From Pempheris klunzingeri (taxonomy: Eukaryota > Chordata > Actinopteri > Acropomatiformes > Pempheridae): 64,000 bases of DNA. The translations under genes and the position numbers were made by a program. Shown here one piece after another: positions 27,453-45,419 of the stretch (positions are counted from its first letter, which is position 1; every line of letters starts with the position of its first letter). The notes beneath the pieces were generated by a model. It saw only the letters and a program-made list of their open reading frames with translations, had not been told where the DNA came from and searched no databases. The stretch lies in NCBI RefSeq assembly GCF_042242105.1, contig NC_092016.1, forward strand, positions 3,767,501-3,831,500. Reading direction: 5' to 3'.

Positions 27453-29964
27453 ACATTTATGCACCCTTTGCACAAAAAAGTGCTCATCAAACCAATCAAT
27501 CGATTTTCTACTTTCTTTGAACTTTATTACCTGCACCAATCATAGATATCATTTGTGCTGTAAAAAAGAACCTCACCTATTAAATGTAACATTTCCACTT
27601 ATCTATTATGAAAAAAAAAAACCATAACAGCAAGAACAAGATCTATAAATGAACATAACCTGAATAACATAACATAACTACAGCATACAGAACAGTTCAG
27701 GGGACACAGGAGATGCAAAAGGTGTCGTAATGCTTCTTGCAAATATGTTTTCCACATTTTGTGCAGGTGCAGTAGACACGTCTCCGTTTAGGACAGAGCG
27801 CACACTGCTTCCTCACACAGGTGGTGGTGGTGTTAGTGGGGTTGGCCGAGTCTGTGGTGGGGTTACTTGAGCCAGCCTGAGCTTCTGAGGCGAGGCTGGT
27901 GGCCCATGGTGTCCGTGGGAGGTGTTGTCTGCGGGCCATCTGTGGGGTGACCAGTTTCTTCCCCAGCTCCTCCAGGAACAGCCTCCGCCTGTGGGGCTGT
28001 CCCTGATTCCTTTCTGGAAAAATGGCCGTCCACACAGTGTAAGCGTTGAGGGCACTGATGTCCAGCATGTAAAAAAAAATGGCCATGGGCCACCGCTTGG
28101 TCATCCTCCTGCAGCTGTATGTAGAGATCATCTGCAAAACAAAAAAGGACCAGAGACAAAGATGATGAACAATGTTTTTAAATATATAAAGAAATGCTGA
28201 ATAGTGAACATCTCAGACAAGCACATAAATTCTGCAAAACAAAAACAAAACATGTATGTTTTGATTTGCATAAACGTACCTCATCCACGGTATCCACTGC
28301 TCCTTTGCAGCGGTTATAATCAAGTATGATCTTGGGCTCCTTTTTCTCCCCACTGTCGATCTCCGGCTCCCGGTGTTTGGTGCTGAGCAGGATAATGTTT
28401 TTGTTCCGCTTAGGGGCGTAGGAAACCAGGGTGTGAGTTTGAGTGAATGCAAAGATGGAGGAGAAGACCTCTCTGCCTTGTGCCACCTGGAGCCGAGGGG
28501 GAAGCTCTGGACGTTTTTTATGCATCGCGCCAACTATGGTGATCTTCCTTCGGAGCAGCTCCTCTGCCAGCCCGAAGGAGGAAAAAAAACTGCCACATGT
28601 CACAGTCACCCCTCCCAGCCCCTCCGTCATGTCCAACACGACCCTCCGTCCTTGATTTTGTTCTGCCGGCGCACCAGCTTCTTGGCCGGTGTCAACAGAA
28701 GCCCTCCATACATATGATGTTTGTACGTCACAGGAGACCCACATTTTTAAGCCAAAGCGGGTCGTGCGCATGTACTGCCGGAATTCGCAGCGTCCCCGGT
28801 ATGGCACGAGTTGCTCATCCACACAAACGTCCACAGCTGGATTGAACATCCTGGGGAGCCGGGCAATCCACATATCCCAGATTACCCGGATCGCAGCCAG
28901 CTTATCCTTTCCCCGTTGCCGCACTCTGGACTTCCCGTCGTCAAAACGCAGCATTGTGCTGATCACCACAAAAGTTTTGAGAGACATGGTCGCCCGAAAG
29001 ATAGGCCGGCCCGTCTGGTCATCCCACAGGCTGCTGGTTGGTTCGCCGCGGGACCGATAGACGCCAGCCAACAGAAGGAGACCAAAGTAAGCCCGCACGG
29101 TGGTGGCATCAATGTCCTTCCACTCGGGGGCCACCTTTCTCCCGTGCAGGTTGGTATATTCAGTGACAAGCTTCGTGATCTCCGGGGTGATAAATAAATC
29201 AAAACTGTCACTCAGCTCACTGACTCTGGACACGGCATAGCGGGTGGGTCCTGGGATTAGAGTTGTGCCTCGAGGTTTAAACTGGAGCGTCATGTCATTT
29301 GTGGGTTCCCATTGGATCTCTCCGTTTTTGGACTTCCATGACTGGTCTGGTGGCGTCTCCCCTGCCCCAGGTAAGTCGGTGGAGGGTGGGCCGGCCCCGG
29401 GAGGTGCTCATCACCATCTGCATTGCCTGTGTCGGAGTCCAATTCCGAGGTTATGGACTTGTGCTCCATGGGCTCGGTATTGCACTCCGTGATCAAATCA
29501 CGTGCCTCCTCAGTGGTGTCCATCGTGCTCCTCTGTACCGTGCGGCAGCTGCATAAACAAAGTCGAGGTCTGGTTTGGTTCTCGGCGACTGTAACTTTCA
29601 TGTGCAGGAAAAGGTCCTGGTTTCGTTTATTTCAAAGCTGAGCGGGAACCCCTGTGTAGGCGCGTTTTACGTATTTTATAGTAAAAAAATGTCGTGGTGC
29701 TTTGAACGATGGCATAATAACTAAACACGAAATGGAGGATACAGAAACGGTGCCACTTGAAAGCTACCTGAGCTTTTATGCATTCAGTCATAGGGTAATG
29801 CAATGTGCACGCTGTAGACACACACACACACAAACTTAATGCCTCAGAGCTTGTGGAGAGAGGAGGGGGAGGATACAGTGTGAGTGCCCTCTACCACAAA
29901 AAACTGGTATTTTCTTCAATTGCCATATTTGGTAAAAACACGCGTGGGTGCATCAAAGGGTTAA
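27453..29964 (-). mobile_element. piggyBac-family transposon within the aen 5' intron
   Basis: The right end is clear: reading on the minus strand, TTAA (29961-29964) is followed by CCCTTTGATGCACCCACGCG, close in form to ends of Uribo-type piggyBac elements. The left end is poor: TTTATGCACCC at about 27456-27466 may be the partner, but TTAA is missing there. A second candidate, TTAACC at 27311, matches less well. The element carries a transposase gene (next entry) on the strand of aen and lies between aen's coding exons and its likely first exon. Confidence 0.75.
27697..29523 (-). pseudogene. piggyBac (PGBD4-like) transposase, nearly intact but catalytically altered
   Basis: Main exon 29293-28280 (338 codons from the internal Met; the frame continues upstream as EIQWEPTND), then a 148-bp intron with GTACGT donor and TGCAG acceptor, then exon 28131-27697 (144 codons). 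The family cuts and pastes DNA at TTAA using three Asp residues. Asp in CVDEQLVPYRG and in KGAVDTVDE are present, but the expected TCDNFF-type block reads TCGSFF, so one catalytic Asp is Gly. The conserved RRMTKRWPMAIFFYMLDI block spans the exon 2 start. A C-terminal cysteine-rich zinc domain (CALCP, CTKCGKHICKKH, CISC) is intact. An acidic N-terminus starting at ATG 29523 lies in another frame, implying an indel near 29360-29408. It is either a recently dead transposase or a domesticated derivative. Confidence 0.85.
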
Positions 29965-30653
29965 TAACATAAGTTAGTCTGGAAAACGTTTGAGGGCCAT
30001 TACTCAGGGATATCTCATAAGATAAGGGACAACACGTGCTGTTTTCACTTTAAAACGATGTCAAAATTCCTGCAAAATTCAAAATGCTAATTATATTGAT
30101 GGCAAATCCAGCTGCTGTACTTAGACCGCCCGTAAAGCCTGTCTGATAACGTATATAATCCATGCAAGACTACAGTGGAAACCCCAGCAAACTGTCAATC
30201 TTGTATTTTGTTTACAGTGATCTCACATGCCTGCTTCGTCAGCAGGCCGTGTTTGGAAATAGCAACCACTGTGTGACCAAACCACAGTTGTCTACCGCAC
30301 ACAGTTATGTACGAGGTGGTGATTGTTGGTGGTAATAAAGCCGAAATAACCACTGGCCCTTAAAGGTTCTGAAAAGGCGGTAATTTTTTGTTTTAAGTGG
30401 CGCTGAACGTTGTCGGTCGCCAAAACCGTCTAGAGTAGGCGAATATTTCAATGGAGTTCGGCGTTCCGTTCAGGAAAACCATTTAGCATTAGCATTAGCT
30501 AGCTGAGGAGAACCACGTCAACAACACACTAAACATGATTCCTCGACGAAACAAACAATAACGACTAATGTGAGGATATAAATAAGTAGATAACAGACAC
30601 ATTAGAACTACATTTAAAAAAAAGACGTGGCCATTTCCACATCAGTACGTTAC
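29965..30653. other. Rest of the presumed aen 5' intron
   Basis: AT-rich sequence between the right end of the piggyBac element and the candidate aen first exon. I recognise no coding exon or repeat family. Confidence 0.5.
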
Positions 30654-30780
30654 CTCGCATAGCAGCACGTGGACCGTCTGGACAAGCCTGGACAAGTCTT
30701 TTCAGGCCGCCGTCTGATTGGCTCTTTTTCTTCTTCGCTTGTTCTGAGACAGGAAGTGTTCGTCTGTCAAATACCTACAG
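30654..30780 (-). other. aen: Candidate non-coding first exon and promoter of aen
   Basis: On the minus strand TATGCGAG is followed by GTAACG, a plausible donor, giving a low edge at 30654. It could splice to the acceptor at 26931. The upper edge is not defined. The p53-type element at 30680-30699 fits a p53-inducible promoter and supports assignment to aen. Confidence 0.45.
30680..30699. promoter_or_regulatory. Consensus p53 response element (two half-sites, no spacer)
   Basis: GGACAAGCCT is followed directly by GGACAAGTCT. Both decamers match RRRCWWGYYY at every position and the spacer is zero, the form bound best by p53. It lies beside the candidate first exon of aen; mammalian AEN is an established p53 target. 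Function here is inferred. Confidence 0.7.
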
Positions 30781-30799
30781 AGGCGCCGCCTACTGGTTG

Positions 30800-31465
30800 A
30801 ATCCGCTATTACCCAAAAAAATATTCCACAAATGCAGCAATTGACACTTTATTTTCAATTTATTTATTTATATTAACAATTTATTTTCCCCAAATTTGAC
30901 TGAAAATATGATAATCTACTTCTTTAACATGGCTGATTAACTGTTGAAATGATTTATTGATTTAAATGTTTTCTACCATTCTGATATTATGGGTTATGGT
31001 AATTGTCTCTTTGCCTTTTGTCCTAAATTCTGTACTTACAGACCAAAACAAAATTATTTTAATCCAGTTTTTACATCCACATGAACAAATCTGTTTTACA
31101 AGTGCTGAAAACTTAAAACGATGGAATGCCAAATATTTGGAACAACTGAATAGTTAAATTTATTAAAGAGAATTTGATCTTGAATATCTTTAGATTTTGA
31201 GCTTGAATTGAAGAAGACATTTGCAGACTGGTCTATATAATAAATAAAGGGGGAAATATCCCCACAAGATTTTTCAATTAATTGAAATGAGATGGAGAAT
31301 AATACTAGTTTGCAGAGACTTACTTAATACACTCTTGGGAATTACAAGGAAGGTTTCATCTCTCCTGAAAAATAAAAATCAGCAGCAGTTTTATCTGCAA
31401 AGACAGTTTGATAAAAGCATTTAACATTCATGAATGAGAGCGTTTGTTTTGGTTTTGTGGGCCTT
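30800..31465. other. Intergenic DNA between aen and pdia3
   Basis: Short AT-rich interval with no recognised gene. The pdia3 3' UTR begins to its right. Confidence 0.5.
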
Positions 31466-31471
31466 TTTATT
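31466..31471 (-). terminator. Candidate pdia3 poly(A) signal
   Basis: The minus strand reads AATAAA about 500 bases after the pdia3 stop. A poly(A/T) run at 31522-31565 would lie in the 3' UTR. Confidence 0.35.
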
Positions 31472-31521
31472 ATTTCACAATCCTTCCAAATGTACAAAAA
31501 CAAAGACGTGTTACAAAAACA

Positions 31522-31565
31522 CAAAAAAAAAAAAAAAAAAAAAGAAAAAAGAAAAAGAAATAAAA
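31522..31565. repeat. Poly(A) run
   Basis: An A-rich tract interrupted by a few G bases, within the presumed pdia3 3' UTR (T-rich in the transcript). Confidence 0.9.
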
Positions 31566-31971
31566 AGGAATTCACCATTACCATTATCCCCTGTGACGAC
31601 AACAACGACAAAAACCAAAAGCGACAGATGACTGGAGACTGGTGTCAAACCAAAGTGCATCAGCCTGAGGTGTGGTACAACAGACCAGGGGAAATAAAAA
31701 TCTCAATTTTTCAAAAGCTGTCCCCTCTTCCCTAAAAATTTGTTTTTGTTTTAAATCATGGGGCAGGCCCTGGCCACCACCTCTCCACCTTCCACAGTTT
31801 TCCCAGAGCAGCGGAGGACCTAAAGGGGGCGCCGCGTCTTTTCGACTTGGCTTCAGAGCATTCGGTAGTTCACTAAGAGAGTGGAATATAATTTAGTTCT
31901 TTCTTTGCATGGATTTCCCCAATCCTCCTCCTCCTCCTGGTGGGGGGATGTTGAGTTCCTGTATGGAGCTT

Positions 31972-38729
<6,758 letters not shown>

Positions 38730-38952
38730 CGCACTGCGCTAGCTTAAAAACCTACTCGGCTTTATGCTAGGTATAAAAAAAAAAGTTGGAGATTGCGTCC
38801 GCGGCAGCCGACCTCCTCTTCTGCTCTCCGGCAACGTGAACGCCAAGGCTGGTCGGACAGGGCCAAAGGCGGACTGGTCGACAGAGAAAGAGAAAGAGAG
38901 ACGGAGGCGGTGAAGATGTTCAGGCAGGCAGCGGCACCGCTCCTAACCACAG

Positions 38953-38971
38953 TGTGGCAGCTTCCCATTGG
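38953..38971 (-). promoter_or_regulatory. ERSE-like element in the pdia3 promoter
   Basis: On the minus strand the sequence is CCAAT, nine bases, CCACA, located about 225 bp upstream of the pdia3 start codon. The ER stress element consensus is CCAAT-N9-CCACG (NF-Y plus ATF6/XBP1), so this differs at one base. ERp57 is an unfolded-protein-response gene in mammals. Two more ATTGG/CCAAT boxes lie within 100 bp. Confidence 0.55.
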
Positions 38972-39689
38972 TCGACCCGGCACGTCGCTCCGCCTCCGTC
39001 AGCCAATGAGAGGCGCGCAAAGGCGGGCTCATCCTCTCAGAACCAATCACAGCTCGACATAAAAAATCTAAACTCCTCTCTCACAAGCGGAGGTGATCAT
39101 GTTGGTAGTTCACTGCTTGAAATCAGGTTTTTTTTTTTTTTTTTAAAGAACTGCAAATCTATGATGAGCATGTAAGTGTACAGCAGTTATTTAATGTGTC
39201 ACAATACATACAAGTGTGCACCAAAAATACAGATGCAGTGAGATAAGACACTTTATTGTCATCCATCTGTGTACAGTTTGTACATTAAGGAAGGAAAATT
39301 GTGTTTCTCCTCATTCCTGCAGCAACAAACACAAAATAGCAAATGATGCAACATTCAGTGGAGTAAATCAGACGTTCAGATCTAATATAAGCTGCAGCGA
39401 CAAGCATATAATGTGCAATAACAGGTCAACTGTACATATACTTGTAAATATCTAAAAATATAAACATGATAGTGTAAATAAATTAAGCATTTGTCAGACA
39501 AGAACACAACTTATCTCATGTAACATTAGAGTAAATCAGAATCAGCTTCACTGGCCAAAACAAGAAATATTTAGCTATGGACGGATATAAATGTGTATAA
39601 AAAACGACATATAAAACAGAAGTTTAGGGTTAAAGGTCTTTTTTTTGTTTTAAAGATGCAACCCTTAGAAGTTCCAGACTTGTTTCTGT

Positions 39690-39790
39690 TGTGGTTCTTC
39701 GTAGTCCACAAGTCGTGAGCGCTTTGGTTCAATTTCTGGCTCCTCCAATCCACATGTTGAAGGTACTGAATCCTAAACTGCTCCCTTCCA
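39690..39790 (+). repeat. Possible tRNA-derived SINE fragment
   Basis: ggttcaatttctggctcctc resembles a decayed B box followed by a common fish SINE body; aggtactgaatcctaaactgc matches a frequent fish phrase. A related reverse copy may be at about 57530-57625. Box A is not clear, so confidence is low. Confidence 0.35.
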
Positions 39791-40031
39791 TCTCATATAC
39801 TCTGCGTGTTATCATATATTCTCATGATCATCAGTTCGTATATGCTTGTTTAGCTTACATGGTCTTAACAGTATCTTCCTGGGAACTCCAGTTTGACCTG
39901 ACCTCGAAAGTCAGACCAACTTTTCAACTTTACTCCCTTTGCCTCAGTCTGCTGCACAAGCAAAACTCCCTTTTCTCTCTAAACTCAAATAATAGGATGT
40001 CCTTATGGCAAACGAGGGGTAGCACCTGTCC

Positions 40032-40063
40032 AGGAGAGGAGGAGGAGGAGGAGGAGGAGGAGC
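40032..40063. repeat. (GGA)n microsatellite
   Basis: About ten GGA units in intergenic DNA. Confidence 0.95.
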
Positions 40064-43000
40064 AAACTTACTATAAGACTCCCACCCCGAGATTAGCTCG
40101 GCGAAGAACCTTGTATCACTCCTGTGATGACTTGTCTCTTCCTCTTGCAAGACGATTAAACCAAACTTAAACTCCAGACGTCAGACTCGTCTTTATTCAT
40201 ACAATACAAACATTTCCACCACAGTGCACGAACAGGTGAATGTAAATCTAGTGTTAAAGCTCTTTAAGTGGTTGAAAAGCCTCGACAGGTGCTGTAGAAG
40301 TACGGTCGGTTCACCATGTTTCCAATGAACCAACATTATAACGCAATCATCAGTTTAATCACTCCAGAAAGAAATTAGAAAGTAAAGAACAACTGATAGA
40401 TACAATAAATCTGATAATCATATAAATAAATAAATAAAAGTTGATGTTTTAATGTGTAAAGGTAATTTATTCCAATTCCTGTACCCATGTTGGTATTAGA
40501 TAATCATGTCCAGATTAACTGATCGGTCTGTAAAACACAAGCAAAGGGAAGTCTCTCTGAAGTCTGGAGAGATGGACGCGATGCTCCCACGTTAATCTCG
40601 GCTGAGACGTATGAGAACAGATCAAACCCACTGATCACCATGTTGTTCGGCAGCTCACTGTGCCTCATACAGTATCTGTTGTGGAAAAACTAAGCCCCCC
40701 TGGATTCAGCGTGCCGGAACCGTCACCGGTATCACAAACGTTTCTCAGAAATTCACTTCCATTACCTGAAGCTTGTTTTCTTTTTGGTTCTGTATCTGTC
40801 CATTTTCCACGATCCTCTGACGAGCCGAGCAGGATTCTGTGTCACCACGTGTGTCATCTCCAAGATTACTGCGAAGGTCAAACTTAAACATTAATATTAA
40901 GTTACACGAACAACAGAGAAGAGAACTTGTACACTGCCCTCATTACAGCAACGATAATTATGTGTTTTAAGATGATTTGTTTTGTTTATTAATTCAGTTT
41001 TTACATCTTTTTGCACAGTTTTTTCATTAAAACACAGATAAACTGCACACATTTCTATTTTATATGTTTCTCATATTCTGTATTGTAAATATCTCTGGTT
41101 TATATTCTATATTTTGCATTTTATGTTTCTTGATTATGCACCATTATACCAGGGCAAATTCCTTGTAATGTGAAAATTTAGCTGGCGTCACATCTAATTC
41201 TGTAGTTTATATTGTGCTCACATGGTGAAAAATCAGAATTATCACAAACACAAAATCTTGAAACTTTGTAAAATGCTTAATTTTAACTGTTACGCTTTCA
41301 AGGTTTGGAATATGCTTGACTTTCAACATAATCTGGTGTTTCAACTACACAATCAGTCCTGTAAGCAAAATATCTATCAAATATATTATTTAACACAGTA
41401 TATTATTTTATTTTTGATTTAACTTTCATTGAGTCAGACAGTGTCATTGAGACAAAGATCTCTTTTACAAGAGAGACCTGAAAACAAGCAGCATTCACGT
41501 GAAGACAAACAGACCAGAAATGTACACAATTACACAATAACAAGAATTAAAGAGGCAGTTTCATGAAACAGTTGCCAGAATCCACGAGGACGTCAGGTAA
41601 CGAGGTAAAACTAGACAACAGGAGGCAGGCTGTGATTTTTAAATAATAAGACTTGCTGTGGGTATAAATGAATTCTTTTCATTTGCATTTATAGTAACAA
41701 TTTAGATGTGATGATGAGGTGAGGCTTCGAGAGTCCGGAGACTTCTGGGTTTGGTACCTTTACAGTGCTTTAGAAGAGTACCTTGGATTTTACTCTTAAA
41801 AAGCAGAACAAAACAGAAACCTGGAGGAAACAGCCACCAGGTTAATGTGTGTGATATTATGAGACTACAGTCTCTCTTTCATTCCTTCTAATCACATTAA
41901 ATGTTGTTGAAGCTTTCGGTTTTTAAAAGTATTGAAACTATTTGGTTATTATTGTGAAAATCATTAATATTTATCACATAGACCACAGTATATATAGTTT
42001 AACTTACAGAGCTGCTTAGATTTATTTTGGCAATTTATCATTTCCGCCTGATATTTGTATTTATTTTGATTCTATAATTATTTCTATATTTATCACCTTT
42101 AGTTTTTGTCAAATTTACAACAGGGTCCGGATCAGGAAAAGTTCGGGAGCTCTGTTTGTCCTCACATGCCACTCCAAATATTATTAATGTTTTTGGATAC
42201 ATGCCTATATTGTATTTGTCGTGCGTTTGCATATTTTTTATTCTTTCTTTCTGCTCCTTTAGGTGAGTTTACTCCATGTTTAGGCTCACAGGTAGCTTGT
42301 TGTAAATATATACAAAAGGAAATATTAGTCTCAGCACAGACTCACTGTATTCTTGTCAACATTTATGAATAAAAACAAAAGAAACTGTGGTTGTCTGTCC
42401 TTATTTGTGTTGTTTTCTATGCTGCTGTTTGTCTGTTGATGTTTCATGTTCTCAGGTTTCTCTTGGATCCCAATTTCAACGAATCGCCCTGATTAAATAA
42501 AGGTTTAAATCTGCTCAGGTGGATGGACATTTGTCTGACTTTCGTAACAAAACCCCTCCAGCAGGTTTTATACTTATTCTTAAAGAAAAAAACGTTCCTT
42601 CGTTATGAAGCTGCAGTCGTATCATCAGGCCAGCAGAAGGAGCTCTCTGACAACACAGAGTCCTCCTCAGTCAGCAGTAAACAAAACTGTCCAGTCGGGT
42701 AAAAATATGGCTGATGCTATTTGCACCTGGGTGTCAGTAGTCAACAGTCAACACCATCAGCACCAGGTGTATGTTGGAAAGAAGATATTCTGTATTTAAT
42801 GTACCCTGTCTTTTATATTTGTATTTGACTTATTATTATTTCATCCACGATGTCTTCTTAAACCTTACCAAATAGTTTTAGTGCCTCAACCTCAAACTGT
42901 GACTGAAAACTGATAATAACAAAAGGAAACAACAAATAAATGCATGTAATTTACTGCTGGTCTCACACAGGATTTAAACCCCAGTCCTCAACCTGACCAG

Positions 43001-44192
43001 GTGTACATGGCCAGATAGCAGCGGTCTTAGTTCAAATAGACACTCTGTGAAAATATAATGTTACTTCTTGTGCATACTTTTTTCATATTTGTATTGAGAA
43101 TAAATTACATTTTAATATAACTGTATAACTGTAAGTCCTATGCTTATAGGATCCAATATGTCGCTCTATGTAACCTGTTTAAGTGTCGTTTCTTTTTGAC
43201 AATATTTCCTTTAGTTCACGCTTTTCCATTAGATTCATGCTCCTCCTCTTCAGACTGCAGCTGTAGTTAGTTACCCTAACAAAGGTGTAAATGTTAAAGT
43301 CATTTACACTCTGTCTTGTACCCTCATTACTTCAAATTACTTTGCTTTACTTGAAGAGGGCAGTTAGAGACAGAGAGTGAAAAGTAATTATTTTACAATC
43401 TGAAAACACAAACACTATTTAACACTCACACTATTCAAAGAGCTATCTGACCTTGATTTAGCTAAACAGGTGTTTTTTATTTAGAGCACTATAGAGAAGA
43501 TTTCAGGTATCAACGCTGACCATACAGTGGTATGGATCCTTTGTGTCTTGCTTGGGTTAAAAAGTTGACATAATTATTTAAGCACTGATGGATGTTCATG
43601 ACTTTCAATCCAAAAAAAGCTCCATCAGAGTGGAAAGCATTCCTTTCTCATAAACCTTGCTTCCTAAACAGACCTTTCGGCAGCACTCCAGAAAGTTCCC
43701 TCTTCTCTGTGGCTCAGACTGAGCTAATCCTTTAAAGCAGAGCCGCCTTTCTTCCACACCAGCCACCGTTTACTGTAAACTCACAGCTGAGATGGGAACG
43801 GCAGCATTACATGGAGATAATATAGGGACTGAATGAGGTGAGAGGAGGGCTGACGGTCAGTGTCAGACACAGTATTACACCACACAGCACTTTTTTAACA
43901 TCTGGACTGTTTCAAGGTCACTGATCGGACACCCACTGGCATCTTAGCGTATCGTCTATACACATCACATATTAATACTGTGGGCTGGAGCACTGTCATC
44001 ATCATCTAATCATCATTTTATCCCACTAAACACAGACTGTTACTGTATTGTCATCACTATCAAACCACTAGTTTATCCCAGGAACCTGTGTGTGTGTGGC
44101 TGCAGCACTCTTCTGCACTGTAGAGCTTTGTTTGCCGTTACCCACAAAGCCCCTTCCCTCCCGATTCGGAGCCCCCATTGCCTCCTTGAAGC

Positions 44193-44208
44193 GGTTGCCA
44201 CGGCAACC
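44193..44208. promoter_or_regulatory. RFX X-box-like palindrome
   Basis: GGTTGCCACGGCAACC fits the RFX X-box consensus (GTTNCC-AT-GGNAAC) with near-perfect dyad symmetry. It sits in a more GC-rich patch of an otherwise AT-rich intergenic region. The target gene is unknown. Confidence 0.45.
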
Positions 44209-44292
44209 CGCTTGCTCCTCAGCCATATGTGGAACAAGGAGGAGGAGACGAGAGGTCTGCAGCGTTAATGCGTGTGACAAACTCGGAGAGAT

Positions 44293-44293
44293 T

Positions 44294-44324
<31 letters not shown>

Positions 44325-44332
44325 AGGGAGGA
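44293..44332. repeat. (GA)n / (AGGG)n microsatellite
   Basis: A run of GA units passing into AGGG units. Confidence 0.95.
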
Positions 44333-44663
44333 AGAGGATGTTTGTGTGTATTCAGGCCATCACAACCTTCCTCCAAGCGCTGACAGGGGGAGAGAAACAG
44401 ATTCCTCATGCCTCGCGACACCAACACATGACGTCTCAGCTGCGTCTTGTCAGAGCACAAGAACGCCTTGTTGTCCTGTCAGCGTCCAGACCAAAACACT
44501 GGAAAAATTGTTGCCCGTTTCATCGCTGTAGACAATAAAAACCTTCTCAGTCACAGCGGGACAAAGCACTCACAGCGCAGAGAAAACACTGGTGTCAATA
44601 CTCTCACTTTCAAATAAAAGACGGGCACATATTTAGCTTCATATTCACCCCAGAGTGCAGATG

Positions 44664-44693
44664 ATACTATACTATACTATACTATACTATACT
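44664..44693. repeat. (ACTAT)n microsatellite
   Basis: About six tandem copies of the pentamer actat. Confidence 0.95.
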
Positions 44694-44839
44694 GTGTGTT
44701 CAGTCAGATTTAAGGGTAATTCATCAGGAAGGTTGAAAGACAACTGCCAATATTTTATATTTTTGTTATAGTAAAAACAACATCTGACTCTCAATATTTT
44801 CCAAATGTATACTTACGTAAAGGCAAAATAATCATTATG

Positions 44840-44965
44840 GCTGCAACTAACAATTACTTTCTCTGTTTATTGATGATGAATTGCCAAATCATTCCAACTC
44901 TAACAATTACCTCAAACAGCTGGCAAATCCACGGCTATTTGAAGCTGTAGTCCTTGTGCACAGGT
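44840..44965 (+). repeat. Teleost repeat of the ctgcaactaacgatt family, fragment
   Basis: The 5' end is well kept: ggctgcaactaacaattact then ttctctgtttattgatgatg. Only the first 100-odd bases are present. Confidence 0.6.
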
Positions 44966-45413
44966 GGGATTGTTCATGGTAATAAAGGAACACGTCCCCC
45001 AGTGTAAGCGTGTGTGCCATTAATGTGTTTTAAATATGTCTGGGACAAAAATGGAGCTCTATGGCACAGAGGAATAAGTTATATCAGGCTTTGGACAGTT
45101 GTCAGTAGGATTAATTAATTGTTGGTATCACAAGCCTTGTGTCCATAACAGAGGCCTTGGCTCTGTGCAAAAGAGCTGACTCAGACTGAACATTGTCACA
45201 TGACACTATGCAACCACGCTGATCGCAATCACGCTCCTCGAGCTTGGTTACCAAGGTTACTCAAAGCTTGGGCTTCATGCTCCGGCAAAATCCCCTCGGA
45301 TACCAAAGAATTAAATGCTGTTGTTGCAGAAACTAAAAAAAAAAAAAGCAACGCTCTGTCAACAAATGAGAGCCAGACAGGGAGGGAGGAGGTACTGTTA
45401 AATAGATGATTTC

Positions 45414-45419
45414 TTTAAT
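45414..45419 (-). terminator. Candidate ckmt1 poly(A) signal (ATTAAA)
   Basis: The minus strand reads ATTAAA, the most common variant signal, about 820 bases after the ckmt1 stop codon. Confidence 0.35.

Larger units (their letters stand above)
39062..45410. other. Gene-free region between pdia3 and ckmt1
   Basis: No conserved exon was found in 6.3 kb. Recognisable content: repeat tails near 39235-39325 (agacactttattgtcatcca) and 39530-39570 (aatcagcttcactggccaaa), a SINE-like piece near 39690-39790, a GGA tract, an RFX-like palindrome at 44193, GA and ACTAT microsatellites, and another ctgcaactaacgatt repeat near 44840. Open reading frames here have no homology I can see. Confidence 0.65.

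Noticed and set aside
28373-29197. Several long plus-strand open frames
   Set aside because: They are antisense shadows of the piggyBac transposase.
39691-40170. 159-codon open frame between pdia3 and ckmt1
   Set aside because: It overlaps repeat DNA and a GGA tract coding poly-Glu, with no splice or homology support.
45240-45265. Second X-box-like sequence (ggttaccaaggttac)
   Set aside because: The right half departs from the RFX consensus, so it was not called.
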